Notes under the pieces: model-generated
What the model was told of the DNA's origin: nothing
Seen by the model: the letters and a program-made list of their open reading frames with translations, nothing else
Database searches by the model: none
Shown here: piece after piece, positions 58,352 through 64,000 of the stretch
Layout of the letters: each line of letters starts with the position of its first letter
Position numbering within the stretch: position 1 is the stretch's first letter
Translations under genes and position numbers: made by a program
NCBI RefSeq assembly: GCF_001969385.1
Contig: NZ_CP014796.1
Span: 3,241,501 to 3,305,500 of the forward strand
Length of the DNA stretch: 64,000 nucleotides
DNA from: Salipiger profundus
GTDB taxonomy: Bacteria > Pseudomonadota > Alphaproteobacteria > Rhodobacterales > Rhodobacteraceae
Reading direction: 5' to 3'

Positions 58352-59323
58352 ATGGGATACTACCTGCGCAACAGGCTGATCCAATCCGCCGTGGTGATCC
58401 TGCTGATCATCGTCGGCAACTTCATCCTGCTCAACGCCGTGCCCGGGGACCTCGTCGACGTTCTCGCGGGCCGGGGCGGTGACATGGATGCCGAGCTGAT
58501 GGCGTCGCTGCGCAAGCGCTTCGGTCTCGACGACCCGCTGCTCGTGCGCCTGTTCGACTACGTCCGCAACGTGCTGACCGGCGATCTCGGCTACAGCTGG
58601 CCGCATTCGCAGCCGGTGCTCGACGTGGTGCTGCAGCGCCTGCCCGCGACGACGCTGCTGGTGCTGCTGTCGGTCATCCTGTCGGTGTTCGTCGGCACGC
58701 TGACCGGGGTGCTTGCCGCCCGCCACGCGCACCGGCCGGTCGACGTGATCCTGTCGATGATCGTGCTCGCCTGCTACGCCACGCCGATCTTCCTGACCGC
58801 GCTAGGGCTGATGCTCGTCTTCTCCGTGCAACTCGGTTGGTTCCCGCTGGCCGGGCTCACGACCGCCGGCGCGCAAGGCAACCTGATCGACACCGCGCTC
58901 GACATGGCCCGGCACCTGGTGCTGCCGGTGGTGTCGCTGTCGCTGTTCTACATCGCCATCTATGCCCGCCTCGCCCGCGCCTCGATGCTGCAGGTGATGA
59001 CGCAGGACTACGTGCGCACCGCCCGCGCCAAGGGGCTCTCCGAGGTGCGGGTCATTCTCGGTCACGCGCTGCGCAACGCCCTGCTGCCGGTGGTCACCAT
59101 GGCCGGCCTGCAGATCACGGAACTCTTCGGCGGGGCGATCCTCACCGAGACCATCTTCGGCCTGCCCGGCGTCGGACGGCTGGCCTACGACGCCGTCTTC
59201 GCCCGGAATTTCCCGCTGCTGCTGGGCATCCTGATCGTCTGCTCGTTCATCATCGTGATCGTGAACCTGCTGGTGGACCTCATCTACATGAAACTCGACC
59301 CGCGGGTGGAGCTGACCAAATGA
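58352..59323 (+). CDS. Oligopeptide-type ABC transporter permease (DppB type)
   Basis: A 323-residue membrane protein with six helices and DppB signatures (YYLRNRLIQSAVVILLIIVGNFILLNAVPGD; TARAKGLSEVRVILGHALRNALLPVVTMAGLQ; ETIFGLPGVGRLAYDA). A short insertion (RGGDMDAELMASLRKRFGLDDPL) matches the usual periplasmic loop. It overlaps the next permease by four bases. Confidence 0.95.
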   Translation: MGYYLRNRLIQSAVVILLIIVGNFILLNAVPGDLVDVLAGRGGDMDAELMASLRKRFGLDDPLLVRLFDYVRNVLTGDLGYSWPHSQPVLDVVLQRLPATTLLVLLSVILSVFVGTLTGVLAARHAHRPVDVILSMIVLACYATPIFLTALGLMLVFSVQLGWFPLAGLTTAGAQGNLIDTALDMARHLVLPVVSLSLFYIAIYARLARASMLQVMTQDYVRTARAKGLSEVRVILGHALRNALLPVVTMAGLQITELFGGAILTETIFGLPGVGRLAYDAVFARNFPLLLGILIVCSFIIVIVNLLVDLIYMKLDPRVELTK

Positions 59324-60228
59324 CCTCGACCGATACCATTTCCCCCAACACCGCCACCACCGCGCCCGCCGCCGAGACCGACACGACGAAGCCCGCCCGC
59401 TTCCCGCTCATGCGCCGTGTCCTGACCTCGCCCAAGGGGATCGCGGGGCTGATCCTGATGCTGGTGATCGTGGCCATGGCCGCGCTTGCGCCGATCCTCT
59501 TCCCGCTCGGCCCCTGGGCCATGGTGGGGCGGCCCTACATCTGGCCCGCCTCCGGCGCGACGCTGATGGGAACGGATGTTCTTGGCCGCGACATGACGGC
59601 GGCGATGTTCTGGGGCGCTCAGATCTCGCTGCTGGTGGGGCTGGTGTCGGCGGGCATCTCGCTCGTGATCGGCATCGCGGTCGGCTCGGCCGCCGGCTAC
59701 TACGGCGGTCGCGTCGACGCCATCCTCATGCGCTTCACCGACGCGGTTCAGACCGTGCCCTCGTTCCTCTTCACCATCGTGATCGTCGCCGTCGCCGCGC
59801 CCTCGATCCGGACCATCGTGCTGGCCATCGCGCTGGTGTCCTGGCCCGCCGTCGCCCAGCTGATGCGGGCCGAGGTGCTGAGCGTGAAGAAGCGCGAATT
59901 CGTGCAGTCCTGCCGGATCATCGGCATGACCGACCTGCGGATCATCCTGTCGCAGGTCATCCCCAATTCGCTCTCGCCGGTGATCGTGATCGCCTCGGTG
60001 CTCGTTGCGACGGCGATCATCACCGAGGCCGGGCTGGCCTTCCTCGGCCTTGGCGATCCGAACGTGATGAGCTGGGGCACGATGATCAACCTCGGGCGGC
60101 CCTCGATCCGCACCACCTGGTACATCGCCCTGATCCCCGGCGGCTTCGTGATCATGACCGTCCTTGCCCTCAACCTTCTTGGAGATGCGATCAATGACGC
60201 CTTCAACCCCCATCTCCGCAAGCGCTGA
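59320..60228 (+). CDS. Oligopeptide-type ABC transporter permease (DppC type)
   Basis: A 302-residue permease starting at ATG 59320 in the stop of the previous gene. A hydrophilic Thr/Ala-rich tail of about 30 residues comes before the first helix. DppC signatures: GTDVLGRDMTAAMFWGAQISLLVG, REFVQSCRIIGMTDLRIILSQVIPNSLSPVIVIASV and AGLAFLGLGDPNVMSWG. The end overlaps the next ATPase gene by 35 bases. Confidence 0.95.
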   Translation: MTSTDTISPNTATTAPAAETDTTKPARFPLMRRVLTSPKGIAGLILMLVIVAMAALAPILFPLGPWAMVGRPYIWPASGATLMGTDVLGRDMTAAMFWGAQISLLVGLVSAGISLVIGIAVGSAAGYYGGRVDAILMRFTDAVQTVPSFLFTIVIVAVAAPSIRTIVLAIALVSWPAVAQLMRAEVLSVKKREFVQSCRIIGMTDLRIILSQVIPNSLSPVIVIASVLVATAIITEAGLAFLGLGDPNVMSWGTMINLGRPSIRTTWYIALIPGGFVIMTVLALNLLGDAINDAFNPHLRKR

Positions 60229-61228
60229 GCCCGGCGCGCCGCTGCTGACGGTGCGCGATCTCCGGATCGAGACCCGCGACAGGAGCCCGGCCGCGCTGAT
60301 CGAGAACGTCAGCTTCGACATCCGCGCCGGCGAGACGCTCGCCCTCGTCGGCGAATCCGGCGCCGGCAAGTCGCTCTCGGCACTGGCGATCCTCGGGTTG
60401 CTGCCGCCCGACGCGATGCGGGTGACCGGAGGCGAGATCCGCCTTGGCGCGCAGTCGCTGTCGGACATCTCGCCCCGCCAGCTTCGCAAGGTGCGTGGCG
60501 GCAGGGTCGCGATGATCTTCCAGGACCCGCTCGGCTGTCTCAATCCCGTGCTGACGGTCGGCCGCCAGATCACCGAGGCGCTCCACCTGCACAAGGGCCT
60601 GCGCGGTGCCGCCGCACGCCGGCGTGCGGTCGAGCTTCTCGACCTCGTCCGCATCCCCGAGGCCGAGAAGCGGCTCGACGAGTATCCGCACCGGCTCTCG
60701 GGGGGCATGCGCCAGCGCGTGATGATCGCCATCGCCCTTGCCGGCGACCCGTCGCTGCTGCTCGCGGACGAGCCGACGACGGCGCTCGACGTCACCATCT
60801 CGACCCAGATCATCGAGCTGCTGCGCCAGCTTCAGAAGGACATCGGCCTGTCGATCCTGATGATCACCCATGATCTGCCGGCGGTCCGCATGATCGCCGA
60901 CCGGGTGGCGGTCATGTACTCCGGCCGGATCGTCGAGACCGGCGCGGCCGAGGACATCTTCGCGGCGCCCCGGCACCCCTACACGCGGGGGCTTCTGTCG
61001 GCGCGTCCGAGGGGCGCCATCGCAACCGGTGCCGAACGCCTGACCGAGATTCCCGGCACGGTTCCGCAACCCTCGCGGCGGCCCAGCGGCTGCGCCTTCC
61101 GGCCCCGCTGTCCGCGGGCCACGGCGCTCTGCGCCGCCGAGATCCCGGCGATCCGGCCCGCCGGCGGATCGCTCACCGCCTGTCACCATGCCGACGGCCT
61201 TACCGAAACACGCGCGAGGGCAAGCTGA
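60194..61228 (+). CDS. Oligopeptide-type ABC transporter ATP-binding protein (DppD type)
   Basis: A 344-residue ATPase with Walker A GESGAGKSL, Q-loop FQDPLGCLNP, signature LSGGMRQRV and Walker B LLLADEPTTALD. The C-terminal oligopeptide tail has a Cys cluster (CAFRPRCPRATALC). The ATG at 60194 follows a GGAG site; an earlier ATG at 60164 is less likely. Its stop overlaps the DppF-type start (TGATG). Confidence 0.94.
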   Translation: MTPSTPISASAEPGAPLLTVRDLRIETRDRSPAALIENVSFDIRAGETLALVGESGAGKSLSALAILGLLPPDAMRVTGGEIRLGAQSLSDISPRQLRKVRGGRVAMIFQDPLGCLNPVLTVGRQITEALHLHKGLRGAAARRRAVELLDLVRIPEAEKRLDEYPHRLSGGMRQRVMIAIALAGDPSLLLADEPTTALDVTISTQIIELLRQLQKDIGLSILMITHDLPAVRMIADRVAVMYSGRIVETGAAEDIFAAPRHPYTRGLLSARPRGAIATGAERLTEIPGTVPQPSRRPSGCAFRPRCPRATALCAAEIPAIRPAGGSLTACHHADGLTETRARAS

Positions 61229-62205
61229 TGCAGCGTTTCGAAATCAACGACCTCAGCGTCAGCTACCCCACGCGCGGCGGCATCGTTCACGCGGTGGACG
61301 GCGTCACGCTGCACATCCCAAAGGGCCGCACGCTCGGCCTCGTCGGAGAATCCGGCTGCGGCAAGTCGAGCCTCGCCCGCGCGGTCACCGGGCTCGAGCA
61401 GCCCTCTGACGGCAACCTGCGGATGGACGGGAACGCGGTGATGAGCCGTGGACAGGCGGCGCGGCTGGCCCGCGCGCGGCGCATCCAGATGGTGTTCCAG
61501 GACCCGATGGGGTCGCTCAACCCGCGCTCGACCATTCGCCAGCTCGTCGAGGAACCGCTGCATGTGCACAAGCTCGGCACCCGCGCCGAGCGCAGCGCCA
61601 AGGCGCGCGCCGTGCTCGACCGGGTGGGCCTGCCCGCCGCGTTCCTCGACCGGCTGCCGCACCAGCTGTCCGGCGGCCAGCGCCAGCGGGTCGGCATCGC
61701 CCGCGCTCTGGTGCTCGATCCCGAGCTGCTGATCTGCGACGAGCCGGTCTCGGCCCTCGACGTTTCGGTGCAGGCACAGGTGCTGAACCTGCTGGTCGAG
61801 CTGCAGGCCGAGCGCGGCCTGTCGATGCTCTTCGTGAGCCATGACCTCGACGTGATCCGCTACGTGAGCCACGACATCGCGGTGATGTATCTCGGGCGCA
61901 TCGTCGAGGCGGGCCCGGTCGACAAGCTCTGGAGCGCGCCGCAGCATCCCTACACCCGCGCGCTGATCTCGACCACGCTGTCGGGCCGCGAAGAGGGCAT
62001 GGTGCCGCTCATGCTCGAGGGCGAACTGCCGAGCCCGATGTCGCCGCCGAGCGGCTGCCGCTTCCGCACCCGCTGCCCCTTTGCCAGGGAGGACTGCGCA
62101 AGCACGAGCCCCGCCGAGGTCCACGGCGACGGGCGTCGCGTCGCGTGCCTTCGCAACGGGTTGTGGCAAGGCGAAATGTCCGAGGCGGAGATCCTTCATG
62201 CGTAG
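61228..62205 (+). CDS. Oligopeptide-type ABC transporter ATP-binding protein (DppF type)
   Basis: A 325-residue ATPase with Walker A GESGCGKSS, Q-loop FQDPMGSLNP, signature LSGGQRQRV and Walker B LLICDEPVSALD, plus a C-terminal Cys-rich tail (CRFRTRCPFAREDC). It pairs with the preceding ATPase. Unlike the other peptide operon in this window, where both ATPases are fused, they are separate here. Confidence 0.94.
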   Translation: MQRFEINDLSVSYPTRGGIVHAVDGVTLHIPKGRTLGLVGESGCGKSSLARAVTGLEQPSDGNLRMDGNAVMSRGQAARLARARRIQMVFQDPMGSLNPRSTIRQLVEEPLHVHKLGTRAERSAKARAVLDRVGLPAAFLDRLPHQLSGGQRQRVGIARALVLDPELLICDEPVSALDVSVQAQVLNLLVELQAERGLSMLFVSHDLDVIRYVSHDIAVMYLGRIVEAGPVDKLWSAPQHPYTRALISTTLSGREEGMVPLMLEGELPSPMSPPSGCRFRTRCPFAREDCASTSPAEVHGDGRRVACLRNGLWQGEMSEAEILHA

Positions 62206-63520
62206 GAGTGCCCCGCCCCGTGCCCACCGCAGCCGGCTGGCGGCCGCCGAACGGGCCCTGCCCTCGTCAATGTGGCATGCCACTGCCGGCCCATCGGTTG
62301 CCGCGTCGACCCTGACCGGGCCGGTCACCGCCGACGTGCTGGTGATCGGCGGCGGCTTCAACGGCATCTCGGCGGCGCTGCGGCTGGCGCAGAACGGTGC
62401 CGACGCGGTGCTGCTGGAAGCCGGCGAGATCGGCGAGGGCGCCTCGGGACGGAACGCCGGCATGGTCAACCCGGGCCAGTTCCTCGGACCGGCCGAGATC
62501 CGCGCCGTGCTGGGGGCCGGCCACGCCGAGACCTTCCTTGCCGAACTCGGGGGCGCGCCGGCGCTGGTCGGCGAACTGATCGAGGCCCACGGCATCGCGT
62601 GCCACGCCGACTTCCGCCCGGTGATCCGGGCCGCCCACGACAGCGCCTCGGCCAAGCTGCTGGAACGCCAGTGCGACGATTGGCAGGCGCTGGGGCAACC
62701 GGTGGAGATGGCCCGAGACGACGACCTCGCGGCCCTCACCGGCAGTACCCGCTGGGCCGCCGCGATGCTCGATCGGCGCGGCTTCACGATCCAGCCGCTC
62801 GCCTTTGTCCGGGGACTGGCGTGGGCGGCACAGGAGGCCGGGGCACGGCTCTACCAGGAAAGCCGCGTGACCGGGCTTGCGCGTGACGGCGCCGCGTGGT
62901 GCGCGACGACCGCCTCGGGTCACGAGGTCCGCGCGGGCAAGGTCATCCTGTCGACGAACGCCTACACCGGGGCGCTGCATCCGGCGTTCTCCGACCCGCT
63001 GGTGACCAGCGGCGCTTTCGGCGTCGCCAGCCGACCGCTGCCCGACGCCGCGCGCGAACGGATCCTCCCGCAGGGGCATTCGCTCTACGACACCCACCGC
63101 ATCCCGCTGTTCTTCCGCTTCGACCCGGACCGGCGGCTGATGGTCGGCTCGCTGGGGTTCCTCTCGGACGGGGCGCGCGCGCCGCAGGCCTGGGCGCAGC
63201 GCGTGATCGACCGGCTCTGGCCGGGGCTGCCGCCGCTCGACTGGAGCCATGTCTGGCAGGGCACGCTGGGGCTCACGTCGCATGGGATGCCGCGGCTGAT
63301 CTCGCCCGAGGAAGGCCTGATCGGCACCGTCGGATGCAATGGCCGGGGGATCGCGCCCAACTGCTACTTCGGGCGGATGCTGGCCGACATCGCGCTGGGT
63401 CGCGACTGCCCCATGCCGCTGCCGGTCGAGACCGGCGCCCCCTACCCGGCCCGCGCCCTGCGGCGCGATGCCATGGACGCGGCCATGCGCCTCTATCGCA
63501 ACACGTTTCTGCTAAACTGA
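62198..63520 (+). CDS. FAD-dependent oxidoreductase, DadA/PuuB-like
   Basis: A 440-residue flavoprotein. After a tail of about 40 residues with SSMWHATAG it has the FAD motif VLVIGGGFNGISAALRLAQNGADAVLLE and GEGASGRNAGMVNPGQ, as in gamma-glutamylputrescine oxidase and D-amino-acid dehydrogenase relatives. The C-terminal FAD contact region is GTVGCNGRGIAPNCYFG. It probably oxidises an amine or amino acid derived from the imported compound. The ATG at 62198 has a GGCGGAG site and overlaps the ATPase stop; the longer frame is rejected. Confidence 0.9.
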   Translation: MRRSAPPRAHRSRLAAAERALPSSMWHATAGPSVAASTLTGPVTADVLVIGGGFNGISAALRLAQNGADAVLLEAGEIGEGASGRNAGMVNPGQFLGPAEIRAVLGAGHAETFLAELGGAPALVGELIEAHGIACHADFRPVIRAAHDSASAKLLERQCDDWQALGQPVEMARDDDLAALTGSTRWAAAMLDRRGFTIQPLAFVRGLAWAAQEAGARLYQESRVTGLARDGAAWCATTASGHEVRAGKVILSTNAYTGALHPAFSDPLVTSGAFGVASRPLPDAARERILPQGHSLYDTHRIPLFFRFDPDRRLMVGSLGFLSDGARAPQAWAQRVIDRLWPGLPPLDWSHVWQGTLGLTSHGMPRLISPEEGLIGTVGCNGRGIAPNCYFGRMLADIALGRDCPMPLPVETGAPYPARALRRDAMDAAMRLYRNTFLLN

Positions 63521-63531
63521 AAGGAAAGAAG

Positions 63532-64000
63532 ATGGACTTCACTCTTACCGGCAAGGTCGCAGTGGTCACCGGCGCCGGCAAGGGCCTCGGGCGGGCCATC
63601 TCGCTCGCGTATGCCGAACAGGGCGCCAAGGTGGTGCTCGCGTCGCGCGGCCAGGCGGATCTCGACAGCCTCGCAAAGGAAATCACCGATGCCGGCGGAG
63701 AGGCGCTCGCGGTTTCGACCGACGTGACCTCGAAGGCCGCCGTCGAGGCGCTGGCCGATGCCGCGCTCGAAACCTTCGGCAAGGTCGACATCTGGGTGAA
63801 CAACGCCGGCGGCTTCATCGACGCGGCGATGACCGACTGGGCCGATGTCGACGCCGAGGCGCTCGACCAGATGTGGTCGCTCAACGTGACCTCCTATGTC
63901 TACGGCGCGCAGGCCGCGGCCCGCGCAATGAAGACGGGCGATGATGGTGGCAGCCTGATCTTCATGTCCTCGCTCGACGCGTTCAACGCCTGCCCCGGCG
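63532..64000 (+). CDS. Short-chain dehydrogenase/reductase (N-terminal part)
   Basis: The first 156 residues of a classical SDR; the gene runs off the right edge. The cofactor motif is TGAGKGLG (about residues 13-20), with NNAGG near residue 88 and the start of the catalytic Ser segment (LIFMSSLDAFN). The Tyr-Lys pair lies outside the window. It follows the flavoprotein by 11 bases with an AAAGGAAAG ribosome site, so it belongs to the same operon. Confidence 0.92.
   Translation, partial: MDFTLTGKVAVVTGAGKGLGRAISLAYAEQGAKVVLASRGQADLDSLAKEITDAGGEALAVSTDVTSKAAVEALADAALETFGKVDIWVNNAGGFIDAAMTDWADVDAEALDQMWSLNVTSYVYGAQAAARAMKTGDDGGSLIFMSSLDAFNACPG

Noticed and set aside
1-64000. tRNA, rRNA, insertion sequences, phage attachment sites, replication origin
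   Set aside because: None was recognised on reading; no transposase, integrase, terminal repeats or rRNA-like segments are visible. A tRNA scan could still find one missed by eye.

Overview
The window is about 67% G+C. It has the codon bias, ATGA-coupled operons and catabolic gene content of a marine alphaproteobacterium of the Rhodobacteraceae (Roseobacter group, for example a Salipiger-like genus). That placement is inferred from protein style; the window holds no rRNA, tRNA or phylogenetic marker. Almost all of it is a mosaic of substrate-uptake and catabolism operons, each with its own regulator. It has no housekeeping genes, insertion sequences, phage genes or CRISPR, which would fit an accessory chromosome region or a chromid/megaplasmid.

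Layout. (1) 1-2471, minus strand: the start of a D-tartrate dehydratase-like enolase-superfamily gene and two LysR regulators. (2) 2583-8049, plus: agmatinase-family ureohydrolase, polyamine-type ABC transporter (binding protein, two permeases, ATPase) and an MBL-fold hydrolase; probably uptake and hydrolysis of a guanidino compound. (3) 8226-14682, plus: isochorismatase-fold amidase, amidohydrolase, HAD type II hydrolase, a TRAP transporter and a TetR regulator. (4) 15062-17063: a PagL-like lipid A deacylase and a secreted RTX repeat protein. (5) 17630-26774, plus: ribose-type ABC transporter, SDR dehydrogenase, fused dihydroxyacetone-type kinase DhaKL, a free DhaL, and a protein joining a SorC-type transcription regulator to a complete DhaK kinase domain. 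A promoter with two identical ATGTCA-N9-TGACAT palindromes precedes this operon. (6) 26837-36045, minus: oligopeptide-type ABC transporter with two M20 genes and one M24 peptidase-like gene, facing a GntR/UTRA regulator. (7) 36989-42643: universal stress protein, then a tripartite tricarboxylate (TctCBA) transporter with a GntR/FCD regulator and a 2-hydroxyacid dehydrogenase. (8) 43083-53841, minus: one long operon of GntR/FCD regulator, hydantoinase/oxoprolinase A and B, TRAP permeases, M19 dipeptidase-like, M24 peptidase, TRAP binding protein and a D-glutamate-cyclase-like protein. (9) 54325-64000, plus: BisC/DMSO-reductase-like molybdoenzyme, a second oligopeptide-type ABC transporter, a PuuB-like FAD oxidoreductase and the start of an SDR.

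The general logic repeats: a high-affinity transporter is coupled to a few hydrolases or oxidoreductases, controlled by a linked one-component regulator, with palindromic candidate operators visible in several promoters. A second recurring pattern is a perfect or near-perfect GC-rich hairpin just downstream of solute-binding-protein genes of TRAP, TTT, ribose-ABC and peptide-ABC type, probably a device to make more binding protein than membrane subunits.

The most interesting items are the SorC-DhaK fusion with its neighbouring free DhaL and the twin operators; the operon joining a D-glutamate-cyclase-like protein to a hydantoinase/5-oxoprolinase pair; and three peptidase-fold proteins (M24, M20, M19) that have lost several canonical metal ligands.
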